From GWF2-43-63 sp964559205 (GTDB lineage Bacteria; Bacteroidota; Bacteroidia; Bacteroidales; DTU049): 19,387 nucleotides of DNA. Positions 1 through 7,225 of the stretch are shown here, piece by piece. Positions within the stretch are counted from its first letter, which is position 1, and each line of letters begins with the position of its first letter. A program made the position numbers and the translations under genes. The stretch spans positions 1-19,387 of the forward strand of contig CAZLHV010000043.1 of assembly GCA_964559205.1 (NCBI GenBank). The letters run 5' to 3'. A model generated the notes under the pieces. It was not told the origin of the DNA and did not search any database. It saw nothing but the letters and a program-made list of their open reading frames with translations.

Positions 1-140
1 GATTCAAAGGAAAACTCCGGAAACCGTTTTCGTAAATGAACAAAATGTGAAAAATTATCAACAAGCGGCATAAACGGAACAACTTTTGAAAAGATTCGGT
101 GTCAAATGTACTAAGAAATCAGCAATTAAGGGCAAGCGCC

Positions 141-722
141 ATGTTTGAAATTAAGCGAAATGCGATAGAGCCGGCTACCGGAAGGGTTTTGTTGTCAGAA
201 CCGCTTCTTCAGGATTTCTATTTTCGGCGTTCGGCTGTTTTGCTGGTCGATCATGGGGATGATGGAACCTTTGGAGTGATCGTGAACAAGCCGATCCCCA
301 CCAATATCAGCGAGATCATGCCCAATTTAAATGGATTTGAGGCTCCTCTGTTTATTGGTGGCCCTGTTGAATCGAAATCGGTTTTTTTCATACATCAGCA
401 TCCCGAACTTATCACTGGAAGCGATAAAATATCTGACAACCTCTATTGGGGTGGAAGTATTGCCGATGCGGTTGAGGGAATTCGCAGCGGATTAATTCCT
501 GAACACAATATTCGTTTCTTCCTTGNNNNNNNNNNCTACAGCGGATGGGGTGTCAACCAGCTTATCACCGAGCTGAACCGCAATGCCTGGGCCGTTTCGA
601 CTCCGGATCCCGGTCTGCTTTTTACGATGAAACCCGAAAACATGTGGTCAGGCCTCGTACACCAGCTTGGAAAGGATTTCAGGTTCTGGACCTTTTTGCC
701 AACTGATCCTCAATACAATTAG
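141..722 (+). CDS. YqgE/AlgH family protein (UPF0301), interrupted by an assembly gap
   Basis: About 193 residues as written, matching the usual size of the AlgH/YqgE family, whose biochemical role is not settled. Family features are visible: an N-terminal GRVLLSEPLL segment, the NKPI motif, IGGPV, and a C-terminal FFL..YSGWG-type motif. I prefer the ATG at 141, which has AAGGG about nine bases upstream and starts just before the family's conserved region; a GTG at 99 would add 14 residues without family similarity. Ten Ns at 526-535 fall inside the FFLGYSGWG-type motif. The frame is the same on both sides, so the gene is probably intact in the organism. An AACTTTTG at 81-88 is a one-mismatch match to the Bacteroidota -7 element. 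The family assignment is firm; the function is unknown. Confidence 0.9.
   Translation: MFEIKRNAIEPATGRVLLSEPLLQDFYFRRSAVLLVDHGDDGTFGVIVNKPIPTNISEIMPNLNGFEAPLFIGGPVESKSVFFIHQHPELITGSDKISDNLYWGGSIADAVEGIRSGLIPEHNIRFFLXXXXYSGWGVNQLITELNRNAWAVSTPDPGLLFTMKPENMWSGLVHQLGKDFRFWTFLPTDPQYN
526..535. other. Assembly gap (10 N)
   Basis: A run of ten undetermined bases inside the AlgH/YqgE coding region. Ten is a typical placeholder length for a scaffold join rather than a measured size. The flanking bases (g before, c after) would make a single Gly codon if only one base were missing. Confidence 0.97.
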
Positions 723-854
723 TTGCTTCATATGGCTTGCCGGCCGGTTGAAAATCATTTACAGCCACCTCTTAAGCCGGCTTTCTGGTGTCCAGTTCAT
801 CACTATCACCGCACAAAAGGGAATGTAATCATTCTTTCATTTCGCTAATTATCG

Positions 855-862
855 TACCTTTG
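855..862 (+). promoter_or_regulatory. Bacteroidota -7 promoter element for coaD
   Basis: TACCTTTG matches the consensus TAnnTTTG exactly and lies 15 bases before the coaD ATG, placing transcription start near 868 with a leader of about ten bases. A TTCT at 832-835 with a 19-base spacer is a poor -33 candidate. The promoter lies inside the open frame upstream of 878, which argues against a longer CoaD. Confidence 0.55.
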
Positions 863-877
863 ATTAAAATATCAGGC

Positions 878-1354
878 ATGAAACGCATTGCTGTTTTTCC
901 CGACTCGTTTGATCCAGTGACCAAAGGACACGAAAACATTGTGAGGCGTTCAGCCCCACTGTTCGATAAGCTGATTGTTGCCATTGGCGTCAATGCCGAT
1001 AAAAAGCCGTATTTTCCACTTGAAAAAAGAGTTGAATGGCTGAAAATGGTTTTTTCCGACTTGCAAAATGTCAGCATTGACTATTACAGCGGACTCACAG
1101 TAGATTATTGTGTAAAGACCAATGCAAATTATATTCTGAGAGGCCTGCGAACATCGGCAGATTTTGAGTTTGAGCGAAGTGTTGGGCAAATTAATCGCAT
1201 GCTGAACCCCGGACTTGAGATCATTTTTATGTTGACAAGACCTGAACATACACCCGTAAATTCGTCCATCGTACGTGATATTCACCGCAATGGTGGCGAC
1301 ATCAGCCTGTTTGTGCCCGAAAAAGTTTCGGATCTTATCAAAGAATGGCAATAA
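878..1354 (+). CDS. coaD: Phosphopantetheine adenylyltransferase
   Basis: CoaD transfers AMP from ATP to 4'-phosphopantetheine, giving dephospho-CoA, the penultimate step of coenzyme A synthesis in the cytosol. The 158 residues match the usual length. Visible family motifs are the nucleotidyltransferase motif FDPVTKGH (residues 11-18, with His18), the central ILRGLRTSADFEFE segment, and the C-terminal VNSSIVRDI stretch involved in ATP binding. The open frame continues upstream to 788, but the family start and the promoter at 855-862 both favour ATG 878. Position 9, Gly in the usual PG(S/T)FDP motif, is Asp here. The next gene follows after 42 bases with no promoter that I recognise, so it may be co-transcribed. 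Confidence 0.95.
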   Translation: MKRIAVFPDSFDPVTKGHENIVRRSAPLFDKLIVAIGVNADKKPYFPLEKRVEWLKMVFSDLQNVSIDYYSGLTVDYCVKTNANYILRGLRTSADFEFERSVGQINRMLNPGLEIIFMLTRPEHTPVNSSIVRDIHRNGGDISLFVPEKVSDLIKEWQ

Positions 1355-1396
1355 CTGCATGACAGGCACGTTAATCATTAACAGACCAGCGTGGAT

Positions 1397-2866
1397 ATGC
1401 GTAAGATAGCTGCCTTTATCGTTTTTATTGCCCTATTGACTGATCAAAACCTCGCCCATGCAGCGAAAACAATCATCAAAGGGTTTGTTCCAGGAGCAGA
1501 AAATCTCACTGTTCGCTTTTACTCATGGGAAGATTTTATCAGCAACAGGGAAACATTAATTGCAAGTGCCCCAATAGATTCTACCGGGCATTTCACCATC
1601 ACGCTTAATGTTTTTGACAAGCAAACCATTACCGGCTTTTTCAGAATTATGGAATTCGGAAGTCAGGAAATGTATATTCAGGCTGGAAAAACATATGAGA
1701 TTGAGTTTAATGCATTCGATTATAAAGATCCGAACCGGGTGCATATCCCCTTGTTGTCGACCGTATTACTCAAATTCAGTTTCAAAAACGCCGACCCTGC
1801 CGAAGTGAACCAGTTAATTGGAGCCTTTAACTACGACTTGTCATCGTTTCTTTTGAAAATATCGGGGATTGACAATGGCAGCCCGTCCCGATCTCTCATG
1901 CGCCCGCCAAAAAACAAAATCGACAGTTTCACTGCATCCATGGATGCAAAGTATCAAGGATTCAACAATGAGTTTTTTCGCAACTATTACATCTATTCAT
2001 TGGCAAACCTGCGTCTGAATACATATTCTGCCAGTCAAACAAAGTTATACAACGAATATCTCTATCGCAAGCCTTTGCTTTATGACAACATCGCCTATAT
2101 GGAATTCTTCAGCAATTTTTTCACCGATTTCATATATGGCGTTTCAAATAAAATTCAGCCCTATGACATTGTACTGAATGTGAATATCCGCACAAACATT
2201 TCAGGATTAATCGACTCGCTTGGGAAAGATACCCTGCTTAAAAATGAACAACTGCGCGAGGCCGTGCTTTTGCTTAACATCAAAGACTGGTATACGTCAC
2301 ACACATTCAAACAAGACAGCCTTTTGAAGATTCTTGAAAAATATGAAGCCAAAACGAAATTTGATATTCAGGGGAAAATTGCCCGCAATATTCATTTTAT
2401 GCTCACACGCTTCAGAAGCGGATCACCAGTGCCCGAATTCTCGTTCAGGTCGCTTGACAACACCTTGTTCACAAATGATTCGTTGAGAGGGAAGTACACA
2501 TATTTGTTGTTTTTCACCACGTGGAGTCATCCATGCCTTTCGGAATTACTTGTGATGGAAAAACTAAGACAGGACTGGAAAGACAGCATTCAATTTGTCG
2601 CAGTGAGTATGGATCGCGAAGCGCTGAAATGGTATTATTTCATGGAGGAGAATGATTTTGAATTTCCGGTGTACCATTTTGACAATGATTATCAAATGGC
2701 AGAGCGACTTAGTCTTTTGTCTTACCCGCATTGCATGATGCTGAACAAGCAGGGTCAGTTTATCGAATACATGGCTCCATCTCCTTCATCGGGAGCAAAA
2801 GACCTGTTCAACCGTATTTGTGGAAAACCAGTGGTAAATATTCAGCCACATAATGTGGGTCATTAA
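1397..2866 (+). CDS. Exported TlpA/thioredoxin-like protein with degenerate active site
   Basis: About 489 residues. Residues 1-22 look like a signal peptide (MRKIAAF, then a hydrophobic run and AHA before the mature part). The N-terminal 100 residues resemble the DUF4369-type beta domain that precedes TlpA-like domains in many Bacteroidota proteins; the middle is mainly helical and unrecognised. Residues ~350-475 form a thioredoxin fold: a PEF.FRSLD start, FTTWSHPC (W376-C380) where WCxxC is expected, and a cis-proline-like SYPHC (Pro444). The first active-site Cys is Ser377, so normal dithiol chemistry is not expected; Cys380 and Cys446 remain. A GTG at 1391 would add two residues. It probably acts in the periplasm or is anchored there. 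It abuts the convergent NUDIX gene with no intergenic base. Confidence 0.8.
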   Translation: MRKIAAFIVFIALLTDQNLAHAAKTIIKGFVPGAENLTVRFYSWEDFISNRETLIASAPIDSTGHFTITLNVFDKQTITGFFRIMEFGSQEMYIQAGKTYEIEFNAFDYKDPNRVHIPLLSTVLLKFSFKNADPAEVNQLIGAFNYDLSSFLLKISGIDNGSPSRSLMRPPKNKIDSFTASMDAKYQGFNNEFFRNYYIYSLANLRLNTYSASQTKLYNEYLYRKPLLYDNIAYMEFFSNFFTDFIYGVSNKIQPYDIVLNVNIRTNISGLIDSLGKDTLLKNEQLREAVLLLNIKDWYTSHTFKQDSLLKILEKYEAKTKFDIQGKIARNIHFMLTRFRSGSPVPEFSFRSLDNTLFTNDSLRGKYTYLLFFTTWSHPCLSELLVMEKLRQDWKDSIQFVAVSMDREALKWYYFMEENDFEFPVYHFDNDYQMAERLSLLSYPHCMMLNKQGQFIEYMAPSPSSGAKDLFNRICGKPVVNIQPHNVGH

Positions 2867-3484
2867 TCAATCTGCCAGGGAATTCAATGCGTCAGAAACT
2901 ACGCTGCGCAACGAAAGAAATACTTTTTCCTGCATTTCTTCGACACCTGCAGGATCGATCCACCTGATATCAGAGATTCCCTCTTCGGTTTGAGGAATCA
3001 ACCTAGCCTGTTCAGGCGAGTTCATTAAAAACCAGTGAGTTTCCTTCAGAATCCACTCATGTCCTATGGTATAGACATGGAATGTAGAGCTTAAACGCTT
3101 CCTGATTTTCAAAGTGGCAATTCCGGTTTCTTCGGTTACCTCGCGTAGTGCAGCCTGTTCCTCGGTTTCGCCAAAATCGATTTTGCCTTTCGGCAAATCC
3201 CAGTGCCCGCGACGATAAATAAAAAGCATTTGTCCATCACGGTTAAGGACCACTCCACCCGCAGCGGCCACAATTTTCATTCTGGTGTAGAATGAAATGA
3301 ACAACTGTTCGGGGTTTTCGTCAATAAACCAAAACTCATTGCGGTTCTGATTTCTGTCAATGGCAGTAAGAATCTGTTGAACAGAAGCAATGTCGGACAG
3401 AGTATAGCATTCATCGCCGGCATTCCGCATTTCTGCGGGTAAAACGAAGCAGATGACTTTATCTCTAAGAAAAACTTTATACAT
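2867..3484 (-). CDS. NUDIX hydrolase
   Basis: About 205 residues. A complete Nudix box spans residues 100-122 (G, five residues, E106, seven residues, REVTEETGI), so the Mg-binding glutamates are present and the enzyme should hydrolyse a nucleoside-diphosphate-linked substrate. A roughly 70-residue N-terminal region precedes the Nudix fold. I chose the MYKVF start at 3484; an ATG at 3493 would add three residues and overlap the pyrE start codon. The divergent NUDIX–pyrE arrangement recurs in Bacteroidota from memory, but the substrate cannot be told from sequence. The stop codon lies directly against that of the convergent TlpA-like gene. TTCTTTTG on the minus strand (3502-3509, inside pyrE) is a one-mismatch -7 candidate. 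Confidence 0.9.
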   Translation of the reverse strand: MYKVFLRDKVICFVLPAEMRNAGDECYTLSDIASVQQILTAIDRNQNRNEFWFIDENPEQLFISFYTRMKIVAAAGGVVLNRDGQMLFIYRRGHWDLPKGKIDFGETEEQAALREVTEETGIATLKIRKRLSSTFHVYTIGHEWILKETHWFLMNSPEQARLIPQTEEGISDIRWIDPAGVEEMQEKVFLSLRSVVSDALNSLAD

Positions 3485-3487
3485 TTG
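3458..3487 (+). promoter_or_regulatory. pyrE promoter inside the NUDIX gene
   Basis: TTTA at 3458-3461 (consensus -33 TTTG), an 18-base spacer, and a perfect -7 TACATTTG at 3480-3487. The predicted start falls at about 3492-3494, on the pyrE ATG itself, which suggests a leaderless or nearly leaderless mRNA. The whole element lies in the 5' coding part of the opposing NUDIX gene. Confidence 0.55.
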
Positions 3488-3491
3488 TGTC

Positions 3492-4133
3492 ATGATTTAC
3501 ACAAAAGAAACAGCACAGGAAACTGCCCGATTGCTTTTGCAAATTAACGCAATTAAATTGAATCCGGCAAATCCGTTTACATGGGCAAGCGGATGGAAGT
3601 CACCGATTTACTGCGACAACCGTAAAATTTTGTCCTATCCTGAGACCAGAACAAGGATTTTGGATTTTTTCGTTTCGGCAATACGCGATAAATTTGCCGA
3701 TGTTGAGGTCATTGCCGGGGTCGCAACAGCTGGCATTCCGATGGGCATGCTGATTGCCCAGCAACTGAATCTGCCTTTTATCTATGTCAGATCATCGGCC
3801 AAAGATCATGGATTGCAGAATCAAATTGAAGGGGTTCTTAACCCTGGTCAAAAAACATTGGTTGTCGAAGATCTGGTTTCTACTGGCGGATCTAGTCTTA
3901 AAGCTGTCGAGGCTGTTCGCTTGTCGGAAGGAACTGTGATTGGCATGGCCGCCATTTTCAGTTATGCTTTTCCGCAGGCTGAAAAGAATTTTGCTGATGC
4001 AAACTGCCAACTACTGACTTTGAGCGATTATCCTCATTTGGTCGACACAGCCATTGCATCAGGTCAGATTGGAAGCGATCAATTGGATTTATTGTCACAA
4101 TGGCGTGAGGCTCCAGATCAATGGGGAAAATAA
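3492..4133 (+). CDS. pyrE: Orotate phosphoribosyltransferase
   Basis: PyrE converts orotate and PRPP to orotidine 5'-monophosphate in pyrimidine synthesis. The 213 residues are typical. Visible are the N-terminal ASGWKSPIYCDNR segment (orotate site region, ~32-44), AGVATAGIP near residue 78, the KDHG loop (~105), and the PRPP-binding signature VVEDLVSTGGSS at residues 124-135 with the two acidic residues E126/D127. The start codon overlaps the alternative ATG of the opposite NUDIX gene, and no Shine-Dalgarno sequence precedes it. The SRPBCC gene follows after one base, so the two are almost certainly co-transcribed. Confidence 0.97.
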   Translation: MIYTKETAQETARLLLQINAIKLNPANPFTWASGWKSPIYCDNRKILSYPETRTRILDFFVSAIRDKFADVEVIAGVATAGIPMGMLIAQQLNLPFIYVRSSAKDHGLQNQIEGVLNPGQKTLVVEDLVSTGGSSLKAVEAVRLSEGTVIGMAAIFSYAFPQAEKNFADANCQLLTLSDYPHLVDTAIASGQIGSDQLDLLSQWREAPDQWGK

Positions 4134-4134
4134 G

Positions 4135-4539
4135 ATGGCTGAATTTGAAAGTAAAGACGTTCATCTGAACGCATCAATTTTAACAGTTTATGAGTTTCTG
4201 AGCGATTTCAGAAATTTCAAACCAATGCTCGAAGGCAAAGTACAGGATCTGGAGGTGACTGCCGATTTTTGCAAATTCAAAGCTGAAGGCGCCGGGCTGG
4301 TTCAACTTCGTTATAAAACGCGTAGCGAGAGTCTGATCGAGATCGAACCCGATATGCAGCTTCCGGTTAGCGGCGAAGTTTCCCTTTTTGTTGAACTCAA
4401 AGACAGAGCGCCAAAAACCACGGCAACAGTCGGTGTCAGACTTGGCATCCCTCCCATGTTTCGGATGATGTTAAGCCGACCGGTAAAAAATGTGCTCGAA
4501 ATGATGGCTTCATCACTCGAGAAGCACTTTAACGGCTGA
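4135..4539 (+). CDS. Small SRPBCC (START/Bet v1-like) family protein
   Basis: The 134 residues show the pattern of a single SRPBCC helix-grip domain: an N-terminal strand, a VYEFLSDFRNFKPML helix pair, alternating beta strands, and a long C-terminal helix (RPVKNVLEMMASSLEKHF). Members bind hydrophobic ligands; no ligand or catalytic residue can be deduced here. It starts one base after the pyrE stop, which implies translational coupling. The same pyrE–SRPBCC order occurs in other Bacteroidota as I recall. It ends two bases before the end of the convergent NUDIX fusion gene. The fold assignment is fairly confident; its role beside pyrE is unknown. Confidence 0.8.
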   Translation: MAEFESKDVHLNASILTVYEFLSDFRNFKPMLEGKVQDLEVTADFCKFKAEGAGLVQLRYKTRSESLIEIEPDMQLPVSGEVSLFVELKDRAPKTTATVGVRLGIPPMFRMMLSRPVKNVLEMMASSLEKHFNG

Positions 4540-4541
4540 AA

Positions 4542-5594
4542 TTATTTCTTTACCAGCATATTGAATTCATGTTCGAAATTAGGAGTGAATACTCCTTTTT
4601 TTAGTTTTGAGCGTATGTCTTTCTGCGACCACCAACGCAATTCATCTACTTCAGCAGTATGCCTAAACTGATCGTTTTGCTGCGATCGGTAAACAAACAC
4701 AAAAACAAGCTCTGATTCCAATTCGCTTGTCCATACATACTTCTTTGCAAAAAGAGGTTGAAACTGCTTCAACCCGATTTCTTCCATGGTTTCGCGTCTA
4801 AGTGCTTTCTCAATGCTCTCACCCCAGGCAACATGACCTCCCACTGCAGTGTCCCAGCGGCCTGGCTGAATTTGTTTGTCCTGAGGTCGTTTTTGTAGCA
4901 AAAAAGCGCCATCGCTGCGCATTACATGCAAATGCACCACCGGATGGAGAATCGATGTGCCTCGATGCACTTCATCGCGACTTACTCGTTCAATAATTTT
5001 TCCTTCTTCGTCCACATGGGGCACGTATTCCATGCTTATGCGGGGTTTGGAAAATTTGCGGAATATAAAAACCAGTGCCAGCCAAGCAGCAAGTAAAATA
5101 TATAGCAGTGTTCCGCCAATAAAGGCCCAGGCTTCATGGCTTAAATGGTAGATCGCATAAATCGTCAAACCAGCATGAATTATCGTCAGTAAAACAAAAG
5201 CCCGCATTTGCTTCTCGAGCATGGCTTTTTGTGTATCATCGGGTTGTACATCGCTTAGGTAGCGTTTTGACATGAGCAGCACGAGATTTTTTCCTGATAG
5301 CAGAGAAAACAAGAGAAAACCGATTAAAACAACATCCATCAACACAGGCTTCCAAAGAAACAACTTCTCGCTGTCAAGCATCAGAGAAATCAAACCTAAA
5401 GCTACAAGCAAAGCCGTATCGAACAACACAAAGCGGTCCCAGACCTTCTGGCGCAGCCTGATATAGAACAACTGGGCCATTCCAAACGCCAGTGCGACCA
5501 AAATGCCAATCTCGGTTCCATAAAAACTGTCGACCATGACGAAAACGATCAGTGGAAGTAATCCGGGTAGAAGCTTAGTAAGAAGTGGATTCAT
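4542..5594 (-). CDS. Membrane protein: YciB/IspZ-like N-terminal domain fused to a NUDIX hydrolase
   Basis: 350 residues in two parts. Residues 1-~115 are hydrophobic with four to five membrane segments and resemble YciB (inner-membrane septation protein family): LPLIVFV..DSFYG at the start, a basic IRLRQKV loop, and LDSEKLFLWKP matching the family's FHD..FIKWKP stretch. Residues ~130-185 add about two more membrane helices. Residues ~210-350 are a NUDIX domain with a complete Nudix box at 253-275 (G253, E259, RETMEEIGL), most like the IDI-type NUDIX proteins, presumably cytosolic. The start codon overlaps the upstream glycosyltransferase stop as ATGA, so the two are translationally coupled. 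The NUDIX call is secure; the YciB resemblance is judged by eye. The substrate is unknown; a lipid-linked or nucleotide-sugar diphosphate would fit the context but is only a guess. Confidence 0.85.
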   Translation of the reverse strand: MNPLLTKLLPGLLPLIVFVMVDSFYGTEIGILVALAFGMAQLFYIRLRQKVWDRFVLFDTALLVALGLISLMLDSEKLFLWKPVLMDVVLIGFLLFSLLSGKNLVLLMSKRYLSDVQPDDTQKAMLEKQMRAFVLLTIIHAGLTIYAIYHLSHEAWAFIGGTLLYILLAAWLALVFIFRKFSKPRISMEYVPHVDEEGKIIERVSRDEVHRGTSILHPVVHLHVMRSDGAFLLQKRPQDKQIQPGRWDTAVGGHVAWGESIEKALRRETMEEIGLKQFQPLFAKKYVWTSELESELVFVFVYRSQQNDQFRHTAEVDELRWWSQKDIRSKLKKGVFTPNFEHEFNMLVKK

Positions 5595-7216
5595 CTGGTT
5601 TCGGGATTTGTTGGTTTAATATAAACATCAATCACAGGAGGCAATGCAGGATTAAATGTCCAGTCGGTGTGAAACATTGGTTGTGCTGTTCCTGCATGAA
5701 TCCAGGTTTTCCGAATATCATTCCTGATTGCCTGCGATGAGAGCCCAATAAATGAAGCATTGTTAGTCTGATTCTCGAATCGGGCGGGAATGTCATTCGT
5801 CTCAAGATCATTCCAATAGTTTCGGTCAATCAAAGCGCATTTGCAATCTGATTGCTGGAACCTGCTTACTGATGGATAATCGAAGGAGTAATTTCGGAAA
5901 ACTTTTTCGCAACCAAGCATTTGAACAAATTGACCTGCATTCAGTCCCACGAACCGATTTGATATCAATCCCTGACAGAAACCAGAGATGTTTTTCACTG
6001 GTGCCCAGATAAAAACGATCAGGATTAATGCAGCAATTGATTTTGCAAGGGTGCTTTTGATAAAAGTTGTTGTTTTGAGCCACATGAGCGGAACCGAGGC
6101 CAACAACAGCAAAACAGGAATCAATGGCAATTCCCAACGTGGGATTGCACCCCTCGAAACCGATAAGTAGCTCATCATGACAATCATCCACGAAAGCAAT
6201 AACAGCCATTGTGGATTAACTCTTTTCATGCGCCATATGATCCACAAGAGTCCAAATGCAGCCATCGATAATATTCCCCAGCCAATACCCCAGGCAGGTT
6301 TGAATATAAAATAGATCAGCGGATCGCCAGCAATGACAAATGGGAATTCAGAAATATGATATTTGACCACCAAAAGGTATTCTTCGAGATAAACCACATA
6401 TGGCCACATCAGAATAAAAGAAAACAACAGCATGAAACCGTTAAAAATCAAAACCCTAAGAATAAGGTTTCGGAATCCGCCTTGCCGGTTAATGTAAATG
6501 AGGTACAAATTCACGGTTGCCCATAGCAGTAGGGCCACGTTTATTTTGCATGCGAGACTTAACGAAACTGCGAGTGCTAGTCTCCAGATCGCTTTGTTTG
6601 AAAAAGAATCCGATAAAATCAAACATTCATTGATGGCCCACAAAACCGCCATAATGAGCAAACTGTCAGGAGTAGCATAATGGGCCGACTCGACCCACCT
6701 GAATGACAGTGCTGCAAGCAGTAAGACAAGAATCGTATATGCAGGATCGGGAAATAACTTCCGGCTGATTTTCATGAGCAACCAGACTGATATGAGAGAA
6801 GGGATGAATGATGAGAAGATTCTGATAAATATAACCGGGTCAAACGCCGAATGGTATCCGAAAACACTGGCATACGCTTGTTGAACTGCAAGTGCAAAAG
6901 CTGCTATGTATTTTCCTGCCGGACCATAAATGCTCACGAGATCGTAACCAATAAAAGGAGTTGAGCCATTTGCAAAATACCCTTTCAGGAATAGCAAAAT
7001 GCTATGTCCGCCCTGATAGAATTGTTCTTCATCCCAGGCCAGTCTACGAAACCAGATGCCATATCCGCGTGTCAACAAATTGAAAGCAAAGAGCACCGGG
7101 ATAATTGCCTTGCCAAAATATGAATTTGATAAAGTAGGAAGCTGGACTTTCAAAACAATTGACTTGAGGACGCAAAAATACAACAGTTGAACGAAGAATT
7201 GATTACTTTTGAGCAT
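5591..7216 (-). CDS. GT39-like integral membrane glycosyltransferase
   Basis: Up to 541 residues with roughly ten to twelve hydrophobic segments and a C-terminal soluble part. After the first membrane segment comes RLAWDEEQFYQGG (D62, E63), the acidic motif in the first periplasmic loop of GT39/ArnT-type (GT-C) enzymes, which transfer sugars from polyprenyl-phosphate donors to lipids or proteins. FRWVESAHYATPDSLLI also fits this class. The acceptor is unknown. The ATG at 7216 is upstream of a perfect minus-strand -7 element at 7173-7180, so translation may instead start at TTG 7153, giving 520 residues. The last four bases overlap the start of the YciB/NUDIX fusion gene. Confidence 0.85.
   Translation of the reverse strand: MLKSNQFFVQLLYFCVLKSIVLKVQLPTLSNSYFGKAIIPVLFAFNLLTRGYGIWFRRLAWDEEQFYQGGHSILLFLKGYFANGSTPFIGYDLVSIYGPAGKYIAAFALAVQQAYASVFGYHSAFDPVIFIRIFSSFIPSLISVWLLMKISRKLFPDPAYTILVLLLAALSFRWVESAHYATPDSLLIMAVLWAINECLILSDSFSNKAIWRLALAVSLSLACKINVALLLWATVNLYLIYINRQGGFRNLILRVLIFNGFMLLFSFILMWPYVVYLEEYLLVVKYHISEFPFVIAGDPLIYFIFKPAWGIGWGILSMAAFGLLWIIWRMKRVNPQWLLLLSWMIVMMSYLSVSRGAIPRWELPLIPVLLLLASVPLMWLKTTTFIKSTLAKSIAALILIVFIWAPVKNISGFCQGLISNRFVGLNAGQFVQMLGCEKVFRNYSFDYPSVSRFQQSDCKCALIDRNYWNDLETNDIPARFENQTNNASFIGLSSQAIRNDIRKTWIHAGTAQPMFHTDWTFNPALPPVIDVYIKPTNPETR
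7173..7180 (-). promoter_or_regulatory. Minus-strand -7 element for the glycosyltransferase operon
   Basis: Reading leftward the sequence is TATTTTTG, an exact TAnnTTTG. Transcription would start near 7168, about 48 bases inside the open frame that begins at ATG 7216 and 15 bases before the in-frame TTG at 7153. I do not see a good -33 TTTG. Confidence 0.5.
7204..7211 (+). promoter_or_regulatory. -7 element for the 207-residue membrane protein gene
   Basis: TACTTTTG is an exact TAnnTTTG match, 14 bases before ATG 7226, predicting a leader of about nine bases. It is arranged back to back with the minus-strand element at 7173-7180, with 23 bases between the two -7 elements. No clear -33 TTTG is visible. 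Confidence 0.5.
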
Positions 7217-7225
7217 TGATAAATC

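Noticed and set aside
1..98. Possible 3' end of an upstream gene (frame 2 open for 23 codons to TAA at 71-73; frame 1 open to TGA at 37-39).
   Set aside because: Too short to choose between frames or recognise a product; listed only as unassigned sequence.
739..783. GC-rich GCCGGC repeats after the AlgH gene that could pair as a hairpin.
   Set aside because: Only six base pairs around a loop of about 30 bases and no real T-tract, so not a convincing terminator.
788..877. In-frame N-terminal extension of CoaD.
   Set aside because: No family similarity, and the likely promoter lies within it.
950..1378. Long minus-strand open frame opposite coaD.
   Set aside because: Antisense shadow of a clear coaD gene, with no recognisable domain.
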